Shown one piece after another: positions 1 to 6,541 of a DNA stretch of 11,979 bases (position 1 is the first letter of the stretch; each line of letters begins with the position of its first letter). This DNA comes from Actinomycetota bacterium. Its GTDB lineage: Bacteria; Actinomycetota; Acidimicrobiia; Spongiisociales; ZC4RG35. The stretch covers positions 1-11,979 of the forward strand of contig JAHWLC010000009.1 of the NCBI GenBank assembly GCA_019347585.1, read 5' to 3'. The notes under the pieces are model-generated. The model searched no databases, was not told where the DNA came from, and was given only the letters and a program-made list of their open reading frames with translations. Made by a program: the position numbers and the translations under genes.

Positions 1-111
1 TCGCTTTTCCCCATCGCACAGCAGTGGATCGACTCCTCCGTGGCCGGGATGCTCAACGGAGCAATGCCACTGACGGCCGCGGGTTGGGCCACTCTGTTGT
101 TGCGGAGGTGA
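1..111 (+). pseudogene. EamA/DMT-family transporter fragment (cut at left edge, ends early)
   Basis: The first plus frame is open from the window edge to a TGA at 109-111 and encodes 36 residues. The stretch FPIAQQWIDSSVAGMLNGA followed by MPL and a hydrophobic run ending LLLRR resembles the motif in the first half of EamA (drug/metabolite transporter) proteins, which export or import small metabolites through the inner membrane. In full-length members (about 290-300 residues) this motif is followed by a second EamA repeat. Here a stop comes at once and TOBE-domain sequence begins in another frame. It therefore looks like a truncated gene rather than a natural C-terminus. The family call rests on remembered motif resemblance over a short segment. 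It could instead be the true end of an unrelated membrane protein. Confidence 0.45.
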
Positions 112-116
112 CCCGG

Positions 117-284
117 GTGATGGTGATCGAGGACCTCGGGGAGCGGGTCCGGATCGAGGTCGGCGAGCCTCTCCCCCTGATCGCCGAGGTGACGCCGGCG
201 GCCGTCGCCGACCTGGGCCTGACCCCGGGCTCGCCGGTTTGGGTCTCGGTCAAGGCCACCGAGATCACGGTCAGCGAGAGTTGA
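117..284 (+). CDS. TOBE-domain fragment or small TOBE protein (molybdate/oxyanion-binding type)
   Basis: The residues VIEDLGERVRIEV, LIAEVTPAAVADLGL, PGSPVWVSVKATEI and the terminal VSES match the C-terminal TOBE domain of molybdate-type ABC ATPases (ModC). In those proteins it binds the oxyanion or a regulatory ligand beside the nucleotide-binding domain. The ATPase part is absent. The same frame is open back to position 3, but upstream residues there look like noise. TOBE-like sequence seems to start near 108. Possible starts are GTG 108, GTG 117 and ATG 120. I chose GTG 117 because GGAGGTGA at 104-111 is an ideal ribosome binding site 8 nt upstream, although those bases could simply encode Glu-Val-Thr of a former ModC. 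It may be a dead remnant or an expressed protein of about 55 residues. The TGA at 282-284 is followed by a terminator-like hairpin. Confidence 0.5.
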   Translation: MMVIEDLGERVRIEVGEPLPLIAEVTPAAVADLGLTPGSPVWVSVKATEITVSES

Positions 285-291
285 AGAACCG

Positions 292-338
292 TTCTGTGTC
301 GATTTACCGGTGCTATATCCCGGTAAATCGACACAGAA
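292..338. terminator. Perfect 19-bp inverted repeat, likely bidirectional terminator
   Basis: The left arm TTCTGTGTCGATTTACCGG (292-310) is exactly repeated in reverse complement at 320-338, with a 9-nt spacer (311-319). It fills the gap between the TOBE frame (stop at 284) and the convergent Fur-family gene (stop at 342), the expected place for a shared terminator. No clear U-tract follows on either strand, so a non-canonical actinobacterial terminator or an mRNA 3'-stabilising stem is possible. A protein-binding operator is less likely because both flanking genes end here. Confidence 0.7.
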
Positions 339-341
339 GCG

Positions 342-758
342 TCAGGAGCAGCGGGCGCAGGTGCCGGAGACCACCAGGTCGATGGCGGTTGCGTCGAAAC
401 GGTGTTCGCCGCGGAGGTGTTCTCGCACCTGCTCGACGATGTCGCCTCCGTGATGCTCCACACCGCCACAGGAAGTGCAGCGGAGGTGGAACTGCTGGTC
501 GGGATGGGCCATCTCCCAGTGCGAGGCAGACGGGCCCAGGCTGGATTCGCGAATCAGACCGAGCTCGTTGAGGAGAGCGAGGGTGCGGTAGACGGAGGAG
601 ACATTGATCCCCGGGTCCTCGCTCTGCACCAGCCCGGCGATCTCCTCGGCGGTGAGGTGGGCGTCGGCGTCCCGGATGACCTCCCAAACCGCCCGGCGGG
701 GCGTGGTGACCCGGTGACCGGCCCGACGCAGCGCCCCATCTAGTTCCTGTGTCTCCAT
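342..758 (-). CDS. Fur-family metalloregulator, probably nickel-responsive (Nur-like)
   Basis: This 138-residue protein has the Fur layout. An N-terminal winged helix carries the recognition segment NVSSVYRTLALLNELGLI (about 52-69). A C-terminal dimerisation domain carries Cys94-x2-Cys97 and Cys134-x2-Cys137, the usual structural zinc site. Candidate regulatory ligands are His34, His80, Glu82, His85 and His91. Instead of the HHHH run typical of Zur it has the sequence HPDQQFH before the first CxxC. It is divergent from a nickel/cobalt ECF importer, and the 69-bp gap contains a palindrome like the Nur box of Streptomyces. Nickel-dependent repression of the importer and of itself is therefore inferred. 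It could also be a cobalt- or zinc-sensing member. The ATG at 758 is preceded by a weak GGGG and gives the normal family length. Its 3' end abuts the 292-338 hairpin. Confidence 0.82.
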   Translation of the reverse strand: METQELDGALRRAGHRVTTPRRAVWEVIRDADAHLTAEEIAGLVQSEDPGINVSSVYRTLALLNELGLIRESSLGPSASHWEMAHPDQQFHLRCTSCGGVEHHGGDIVEQVREHLRGEHRFDATAIDLVVSGTCARCS

Positions 759-771
759 CGGGCCCCAGCTT

Positions 772-790
772 ATTGCGAGCTATTCGCAAT
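772..790. promoter_or_regulatory. Nur-box-like operator between the regulator gene and cbiM
   Basis: ATTGCGA (772-778), a 5-nt spacer and TCGCAAT (784-790) form a perfect 7-5-7 palindrome. Its core TTGCGA-N5-TCGCAA fits the published Streptomyces Nur consensus tTGCaa-N5-ttGCAA. It sits in the shared upstream region of a Fur-family gene (start 758) and cbiM (start 828), so one bound dimer could repress both. TACGAT at 791-796, directly next to the palindrome, is a plausible -10 element for cbiM. No convincing -35 was seen. Confidence 0.72.
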
Positions 791-827
791 TACGATATCT
801 TCTGAGCAACACCATCGAGGCGGAGAC

Positions 828-1808
828 ATGCACGCACCCGACGGCTTCCTGAATGCCGGCACCGCCGTGGTCACCGGAGCGTTGAGCGCGGGCACCGTGG
901 GCGCCGCGCTCCGTCAGGCGAAGCACTACCTCCAGCACCGGCAGGTCCCGCTCGCCGGGATCACGGCAGCCTTCGTCTTCGCCGCCCAGATGTTCAACTT
1001 CCCCATTGCCGCCGGCACCACCGGCCACCTGCTGGGAGGAGCACTCGCCGCCATCCTCCTCGGGCCCCACGTCGGGGCGGTGGTGATCACCGTGGTCGTA
1101 GTGGTGCAGGCGCTGGTGTTCGCCGACGGGGGCCTGACCGCACTGGGCTACAACCTGCTGAACATGGCGGTGATCCCGGCCTACGGGGGCTACGCCGTCT
1201 TCAAGCTGTTTCGCCGCCTCCTCCCTGCGACCTCGGGAGGCGTCGTCGCCGCCACCGGGCTCGCCGGCTGGGTCTCGGTGGTCCTCTCCTCGATGGCCTT
1301 TTCCATCGAGTGGCTGTTCGGCGCCACCGCGCCTGTCTCCTTCACTCGGGTCTTCGCCGCCATGGTCGGGGTTCACCTGCTGATCGGCACCGGCGAAGGA
1401 GTCATCAGCGCGCTCACGGTCGGGACGGTGCTGGCGTCGCGGCCCGATCTCATCGCGGGGGCTGCCGATCTCGACGCCGGCCAGATCGAGGACACCCGGG
1501 GGCCTCGTGCTCCCACGCTCCTCATCGCCGGCGTGGTCGCCGCCCTCTTCCTCGCCTCGGTGGTCAGCCAGTTCGCCTTCGCCGACCCCGACGGCCTGGA
1601 GCGTGTTGCTCAGGAGACCGGATTCGCGGCCAGCGGCGAGGAGCATCTCCTCTCCGACAGCGTCTTCGCCGACTACGCCACCGCCGGGATCGAGAACGAG
1701 ACGGTGAGCCTGGCAATCGCCGGCGTGGCCGGGACCCTCATCGTGCTCGCCGTGGGCTGGGGTCTCTTGCTCGGCGTCAAACGGCCGGGCCGTCGGTCCG
1801 CGGTCTGA
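828..1808 (+). CDS. cbiM: ECF nickel/cobalt transporter membrane subunit with fused PDGLE domain (CbiM/NikMN type)
   Basis: This 326-residue polytopic membrane protein is the substrate-specific part of an energy-coupling-factor importer. It begins MHAPDGFLN, the signature N-terminus of CbiM/NikM, in which the Met1 amine and His2 coordinate the metal. GTTGHLLGG places a histidine at exactly residue 67, the ligand position known from the NikM2 structure. A second conserved block, VHLLIGTGEGVISA, lies at about 182-195. After residue 250 comes DPDGLE (253-258) and then a final membrane span at about 293-316. This is a fused PDGLE (NikN/CbiN-like) accessory domain that many organisms encode separately. 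GAGG at 817-820 is a ribosome binding site 7 nt before the ATG. cbiQ follows 3 nt downstream. Sequence alone does not separate Ni from Co, but the Nur-type operator and the absence of cobalamin genes nearby favour nickel. Confidence 0.93.
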   Translation: MHAPDGFLNAGTAVVTGALSAGTVGAALRQAKHYLQHRQVPLAGITAAFVFAAQMFNFPIAAGTTGHLLGGALAAILLGPHVGAVVITVVVVVQALVFADGGLTALGYNLLNMAVIPAYGGYAVFKLFRRLLPATSGGVVAATGLAGWVSVVLSSMAFSIEWLFGATAPVSFTRVFAAMVGVHLLIGTGEGVISALTVGTVLASRPDLIAGAADLDAGQIEDTRGPRAPTLLIAGVVAALFLASVVSQFAFADPDGLERVAQETGFAASGEEHLLSDSVFADYATAGIENETVSLAIAGVAGTLIVLAVGWGLLLGVKRPGRRSAV

Positions 1809-1811
1809 CCC

Positions 1812-2572
1812 ATGGGCGCCGGCCACGCTCACGCCCTCTATGTCCACGAGCACAGCGCAGTCCATCGTCTCGCCCCCGAGGCGAAGCTGGCGGCCGCGCT
1901 CTCGTTCATCGCCGCCGTGGCCGTCACCCCACGTGAGGCGGTGTGGGCTTTCGGCCTCTACGCGCTGGTGCTCGCGCTCGTGCTCGCGGCGGCCCGGGTG
2001 CCTCCGCGATTCCTCTTCTTGCGCCTCCTCGGCATCCTCCCCTTCGTGGCTTTCGCTTTCCTCATCCCCTTCGTGGCGACCGGCGACCGGGTGGAGGTAC
2101 TCGGCATCGAGGTGTCGGGAGAAGGGCTCTGGGGCGCGTGGAACATCCTGGCCAAGGCGACCCTGGGCGCCGCCACCTCGATCGGCCTCGCCGCCACCAC
2201 CGAGGTTCCCAAGCTGATCGAGGGCCTGGGAGCTCTCAAGGTCCCCGCCGTCCTGGTCTCCATCGCTGCATTCATGATCCGGTATCTCGAACTGATCGCC
2301 GAGGAGCTGGGACGGATGCGGATGGCGATGGCGGCACGCGGCTACGACCCCCACTGGCTGGGCCAGGTGAAGCCGATCGCGGCCGCGGCCGGCGCGATGT
2401 TCGTCCGCTCTTACGAGCGAGGGGAGAGGGTCCACTCTGCCATGCTGGCCCGCGGCTACTCGGGGGTGATGCCGGTGCTGAGGCCGGCCGGCGCCGGGTG
2501 GTTCGACTGGCTCCTGGCGATGACCTTGCCTCTGACCGGAGTGGTGATCGCAGCCGTGGCGCTGGTGGTCAC

Positions 2573-2576
<4 letters not shown>
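1812..2576 (+). CDS. cbiQ: ECF transporter coupling (T) subunit, CbiQ/NikQ
   Basis: This 254-residue membrane protein links the metal-binding subunit to the ATPase. The two cytoplasmic coupling motifs of EcfT proteins are visible: MAARGYDPHW with Ala-Arg-Gly at 175-177, and MLARGYSGVMP with Ala-Arg-Gly at 213-215. Hydrophobic spans lie at about 27-60, 68-90, 112-130 and near the C-terminus. The N-terminus is histidine-rich (His5, 7, 12, 14, 18), ending in the family motif HRLAPEAKL. Whether this cluster handles metal is unknown. The ATG lies 3 nt after the cbiM stop with only a weak ribosome binding site, so translational coupling is likely. Its TGA overlaps the presumed TTG start of cbiO. 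Confidence 0.93.
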
Positions 2577-3316
<740 letters not shown>

Positions 3317-3327
3317 GCCCGGGGCGT

Positions 3328-4158
3328 TCAGTCCTGGTGGGCGTCGCCTGGTGACGACTCGGTGTGGATGATCCGGTCGCGGTGGACGTGGCGAGTGTCG
3401 GCAGGCTCGTGGGCGGCGTCGTCGATGAAGATGCGGTCGTCTTCGACGTGGAGCAGTGCCGGGCCGTAAGCCGCCTTGAGGTGCTCGGCGGTGAGCGCCT
3501 CGTCGGGCCTTCCCGAGGCGACGACCCGGCCCGAGAGCAACAAGACATGGTCCGCCGCCCTTGCTTCGGAGAGGTCGTGGGTGGTCATGACCACGGTCGA
3601 GCCCCGGGCCACCTCCTCGTGGATCACCTCGTCGATGGCCACCGCGGTGGTGATGTCGATGCCGGTGAGAGGCTCGTCGAGCAACAGGACGTCGTGCTGC
3701 TGGGCCAGGCCCTGGGCCACGAACACCCGCTGTCTCTGGCCCCCCGAGAGCTCGGTGAGATGCCTCGACGCCAGGTCGGAGATGCCGGTCCGTTCCATGG
3801 CGGCCCTGACCGCCTCGCGGTCGTCGGCTCCCAGGCGCCGATACGGCCCCAGCCCGGCGTAGCGGCCCATGGCGACCACCTCCCGCACCGTGACCGGGAG
3901 AGCATCGTTGATCTTGGTGGTCTGCATCACGTAGGCGATCCGATGCCGACCATTCGATCGGGCGGGCACCTCGATGGAACCGGCGAGCGGCTCGACCAGG
4001 CCGGCGATCACGTTGAGCACGGTGGACTTGCCCGAGCCGTTGGGGCCGATCACGGCGGTGACGCTCTCCGCGGGGATGGTGAAGGTCGAGCGGTCGAGGG
4101 CGATGGTGTCGCCGTAGGCGACGACCAGGTCCTCGGCGATGATGGCGGGCCGGCTCAC
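3328..4158 (-). CDS. znuC: Zinc ABC transporter ATPase, ZnuC-like
   Basis: This is the ATPase of a metal-chelate ABC importer. From the GTG at 4158 it has 276 residues: Walker A GPNGSGKS (38-45), Q-loop Gln79 in YVMQTTKIN, signature LSGGQ (137-141), Walker B LLLDE with Glu162, and His194 in TTHDLSEA. The GTG is chosen because it overlaps the zur stop as GTGA, which implies coupled translation, and because SRPAIIAEDLVVAYG is a normal ABC N-terminus. Upstream codons in this frame belong to zur. The last 35 or so residues carry five histidines (250, 257, 259, 265, 274) among acidic residues, a possible zinc-binding tail. Its partners znuA and znuB lie on the other side of the divergent promoter. 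Manganese or iron specificity is possible in this family, but a Zur-type regulator in the same transcript favours zinc. Confidence 0.9.
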   Translation of the reverse strand: MSRPAIIAEDLVVAYGDTIALDRSTFTIPAESVTAVIGPNGSGKSTVLNVIAGLVEPLAGSIEVPARSNGRHRIAYVMQTTKINDALPVTVREVVAMGRYAGLGPYRRLGADDREAVRAAMERTGISDLASRHLTELSGGQRQRVFVAQGLAQQHDVLLLDEPLTGIDITTAVAIDEVIHEEVARGSTVVMTTHDLSEARAADHVLLLSGRVVASGRPDEALTAEHLKAAYGPALLHVEDDRIFIDDAAHEPADTRHVHRDRIIHTESSPGDAHQD

Positions 4159-4598
4159 GCGCAGCGGGCGCAGCGCCCCTCTATCTCCAGCGCATGGTTG
4201 AACGCGGTGAAAGCGGCCTTGGAGCTGATCTCGTTGACCACCCGGTCGACCTGGTTCTCGTGGTGGTCGTTGACGGTGACGTCCTCCACCGCCCCACAGT
4301 CGATGCACACCAGGTGGTGATGGTGCCCTTTCAGCCACTCGGCCAGCTCGTAGCGGGTCAAACCCTTGGTGCCATGGTGGGGGGCGAGAACGCCGGCCTC
4401 CTCGAGGACCGCGAGCGAGCGGTAGATCGACGAGAGGGGGAGGGCGCCGGACACCTCGTCATGGAGCTCGGCTGCCGAGAGGGGGCCCTCGGCGCCGGCG
4501 AGCGCCCTCACCAGGATCTGGCGGCCGCTGGTGTAGCGGATTCGATGCTCGGCGAGCCGTGTCTCCACTTCGCGGTCAAGCCCCGAACTGGTTGTCAT
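4155..4598 (-). CDS. zur: Zur-like Fur-family zinc regulator
   Basis: This 147-residue metalloregulator has an N-terminal winged helix (helix-turn-helix near PLSSIYRSLAVLEEAGVL, 54-71) and a C-terminal metal domain. Zur-like features are the four consecutive histidines 92-95 just before Cys98-x2-Cys101, the acidic/His segment NDHHEN (110-115), and terminal Cys143-x2-Cys146. The Cys4 set is the structural zinc site. The histidines with Glu84 or nearby residues probably form the sensing site. With zinc bound it would repress the divergent znuA-znuB and its own transcript, which continues into znuC with a 4-nt overlap. It differs clearly from the other Fur-family protein at 342-758, consistent with sensing a different metal. 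The ATG at 4598 has AGGA close upstream. Confidence 0.88.
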   Translation of the reverse strand: MTTSSGLDREVETRLAEHRIRYTSGRQILVRALAGAEGPLSAAELHDEVSGALPLSSIYRSLAVLEEAGVLAPHHGTKGLTRYELAEWLKGHHHHLVCIDCGAVEDVTVNDHHENQVDRVVNEISSKAAFTAFNHALEIEGRCARCA

Positions 4599-4610
4599 CT
4601 TCCTCGCTTC

Positions 4611-4653
4611 CGATTATGGTTCTCATTTCCAGCAAGAACGATTCTCATTATAT
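4611..4653. promoter_or_regulatory. Divergent zur/znuA control region with two Zur-box-like repeats
   Basis: TTCTCATT occurs twice in direct orientation (4620-4627 and 4642-4649), 22 bp apart or about two helical turns. The second copy lies in CAAGAACGATTCTCA (4633-4647), which contains the palindrome AGAA-CGA-TTCT and resembles the actinobacterial Zur consensus TGAAAACGATTTTCA at 11 of 15 positions by eye. The first 15-mer (4611-4625) is a weaker match. The AT-rich TTATATA at 4648-4654 could be the znuA -10 region. AAAGGA (4657-4662) is the znuA ribosome binding site, 6 nt before its ATG. Confidence 0.6.
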
Positions 4654-4668
4654 ACAAAAGGATGGGAA

Positions 4669-5640
4669 ATGGCCGCATCGCGACCGCTTTTGGTCCTCAC
4701 CGTCCTCATCGGCTTGATCGCCTCCGGATGCGGTGGGGAGGGGCAACGAGACGACGACGGGCGGCTCCTGGTGTTGGCCACCACCACCGTGCTCGGCGAT
4801 GTCGTCGGGAATGTGGTCGGCGACCACGCCCGGGTCGAGGTGCTCATCCCGGTGGGGGCCGACTCCCACGACTTCCAGGCATCGGCCGCCCAGATCGCCC
4901 AGCTCAACCGGGCCGACCTGGTGGTGGCCAACGGTCTCGGGCTCGAGGAGGGCCTGGAGAGCCCCCTCGATGTCGCCGCCGCCGACGGGGTGGCGGTGCT
5001 CGAGGTGGGCCCCCTGGTCGATCCGGTCCCTCTGCGACCGGAGGCCGAGCATGAGGAAGAGCACGAGGTGGAGGAGGGCGAGGAGGAAGAGCACGAGCGT
5101 GGCGGTCTCGATTCCCATGTCTGGCTCGACCCGCTTCGGATGGCGGTGGCCGCCAGGCTGATGGCGGCGCGACTCGCCGAGATCGACCCGGCGACCGACT
5201 GGATGACCCGCGCCGAGGAGTATGCCGCGGAATTGGCCGTCGCCGACGAGGCGATAGCAGCCCGATTGTCGACCATCCCCGAGGATGACCGGAGACTGGT
5301 CACCAATCACGAGTCGCTCGGCTATTTCGCCCGCCGCTACGGGTTCGAGGTGGTGGGCGTGGTCATACCCGGTGGCTCCACCCTCGGAGACCCCAGCTCG
5401 GCCCACCTTGCCGAGCTCGTAGAGGTGATGCGACGGGAAGGGGTGAGGGTCATCTTCGGCGAGACCGTCGAGCCCGGTGCGCTGGCCGCGGCGGTCGCCT
5501 CGGAATTGGGCGGGGACGTCGAGGTGGTCCCGCTGTTCACCGAGTCGCTGGGCGAGCCCGGCTCGGAGGCGGACACTCTCATCGGGATGTTGAAGACGAA
5601 CGCTGCCCGGATCGCGGAAGCCCTCGGTCGGGGGCGGTAG
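4669..5640 (+). CDS. znuA: Zinc-binding ABC transporter lipoprotein, ZnuA-like
   Basis: This 323-residue extracytoplasmic metal-binding protein (cluster A-I) has a lipoprotein signal ending ASGC, with Cys21 as the lipidation site. The metal ligands expected for the family are visible: His67 in GADSHDFQ, His150 in DSHVWLDP and His214 in NHESLGYF. A fourth position, in LFTESLG (Glu292), is more often Asp in relatives. Between His67 and His150, residues 125-144 form a charged loop of Glu with His128, His132 and His142. This is the hallmark of ZnuA-type zinc proteins, where the loop helps gather zinc. The conserved block PGGSTLGDPSSAHLAEL lies at about 234-250. The ATG at 4669 has a good AAAGGA site. 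An ATG at 4662 is out of frame. The gene is divergent from zur-znuC and 4 nt upstream of znuB. Manganese binding cannot be excluded. Confidence 0.92.
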   Translation: MAASRPLLVLTVLIGLIASGCGGEGQRDDDGRLLVLATTTVLGDVVGNVVGDHARVEVLIPVGADSHDFQASAAQIAQLNRADLVVANGLGLEEGLESPLDVAAADGVAVLEVGPLVDPVPLRPEAEHEEEHEVEEGEEEEHERGGLDSHVWLDPLRMAVAARLMAARLAEIDPATDWMTRAEEYAAELAVADEAIAARLSTIPEDDRRLVTNHESLGYFARRYGFEVVGVVIPGGSTLGDPSSAHLAELVEVMRREGVRVIFGETVEPGALAAAVASELGGDVEVVPLFTESLGEPGSEADTLIGMLKTNAARIAEALGRGR

Positions 5641-5644
5641 CTTC

Positions 5645-6541
5645 TTGGGCGTGGACTGGCTCATCGAGCCGTTTCAGCTCGCTTTTCAGCAGCGGGCCCT
5701 CCTCGGTGGCGCTCTCGCCGCCATGGCCCTCGCCTTGGTGGGGGCCTGGGTGGTGATCCGCGGGATGAGCTTCCTCGGGGACGCACTGGTCCATGGGGTT
5801 ATTCCCGGGATCGCCCTCGCCGTGCTCTTCGACTTCAGCGTGCTGGTCGGAGCGGTCGCCGCCGCGGTCGTCATGATCTTGGGCATCGACCTGGTCCACC
5901 GTCAGACCACCTTCTCCGAGGACACCGGTATCGGCCTGCTCTTCGTGGGGATGCTCGCTCTGGGGGTGGTGCTCATCTCGCGGACACCGTCCTACACCGG
6001 CAGCCTCACCAGCATCTTGTTTGGCGACGCCCTCGGGGTCGCCGGGCGCGACATCGTGGTGCTGGGCGTGGTGCTCGGGGTGTCGGTCGTCGCCTCGGTG
6101 CTCCTCTACCGGCCCCTGCTCGTCCTCGCCTTCAACGAGCAGAAGGCCCGTCTCCTCGGGTTGCGGCCCGCTCTGGCGCACTGGGTGCTCCTCATCTTGA
6201 TCACCGCGGTCATCGTCGGGGCCTTCCAGACCGTGGGCACCCTCCTGGTCTTCGGCCTCCTCGTCGGCCCGCCGGCCACCGCGGCGCTATTGGTGCGCCG
6301 GGTGCCGGCGATGATGGCGGTCTCCGCTCTGATCGGGATGCTCGCGGTGATCCTCGGCCTGGTGATCAGCTACCACCTCGACACCGCCGGGTCGGCCACC
6401 ATGGCCTTGATCCCGATCGTGCTCTTCTTCGTGGTGCTCGGGCTGAGATCGATCCGACCGCGGTCAGCGGCTGCGGAGCCGAGGATCGAGGGCGTCGCGC
6501 AGTCCGTCCCCGATGAAGTTGACGCTGAGGACGGTCAGTGA
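5645..6541 (+). CDS. znuB: Zinc ABC transporter permease, ZnuB-like
   Basis: This is a membrane permease of the ABC-3 family, about 298 residues with roughly eight hydrophobic spans. Family landmarks are MSFLGDALVHGVIPGIALA (about 41-59), SILFGDALGV and VGTLLVFGLLVGPPATAALL. It would form the channel driven by ZnuC and fed by ZnuA. The start is either TTG 5645, with a G-rich site 7 nt upstream inside the znuA end, or GTG 5651. Both keep WLIEPF. The hydrophobic core ends near VVLGLRSIRP. The remaining 25 or so polar residues are encoded inside the 3' end of the convergent dppC gene and look like readthrough sequence rather than a conserved tail. No terminator hairpin was found at this end. Confidence 0.92.
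   Translation: MGVDWLIEPFQLAFQQRALLGGALAAMALALVGAWVVIRGMSFLGDALVHGVIPGIALAVLFDFSVLVGAVAAAVVMILGIDLVHRQTTFSEDTGIGLLFVGMLALGVVLISRTPSYTGSLTSILFGDALGVAGRDIVVLGVVLGVSVVASVLLYRPLLVLAFNEQKARLLGLRPALAHWVLLILITAVIVGAFQTVGTLLVFGLLVGPPATAALLVRRVPAMMAVSALIGMLAVILGLVISYHLDTAGSATMALIPIVLFFVVLGLRSIRPRSAAAEPRIEGVAQSVPDEVDAEDGQ

Noticed and set aside
780..2435. Very long minus-strand open frame (551 residues) opposite cbiM and cbiQ
   Set aside because: It is antisense to two clear transporter genes. Its composition (Gly, Glu, Asp, His, Arg rich, no hydrophobic core) is typical of a shadow frame in GC-rich DNA, and it spans the Nur-box promoter.
1943..2572. Upstream extension of cbiO within cbiQ
   Set aside because: The extra 210 residues are Arg/Gly-rich shadow sequence of cbiQ, and ABC homology starts just after TTG 2573.
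4159..4338. Upstream extension of znuC to 4338
   Set aside because: The added residues are zur read in another frame. The GTGA overlap at 4155-4158 gives a normal ABC N-terminus.
4648..5664. Minus-strand open frame of 338 residues opposite znuA
   Set aside because: It is the complement of a well-supported znuA with conserved ligands, and it has no recognisable domain.
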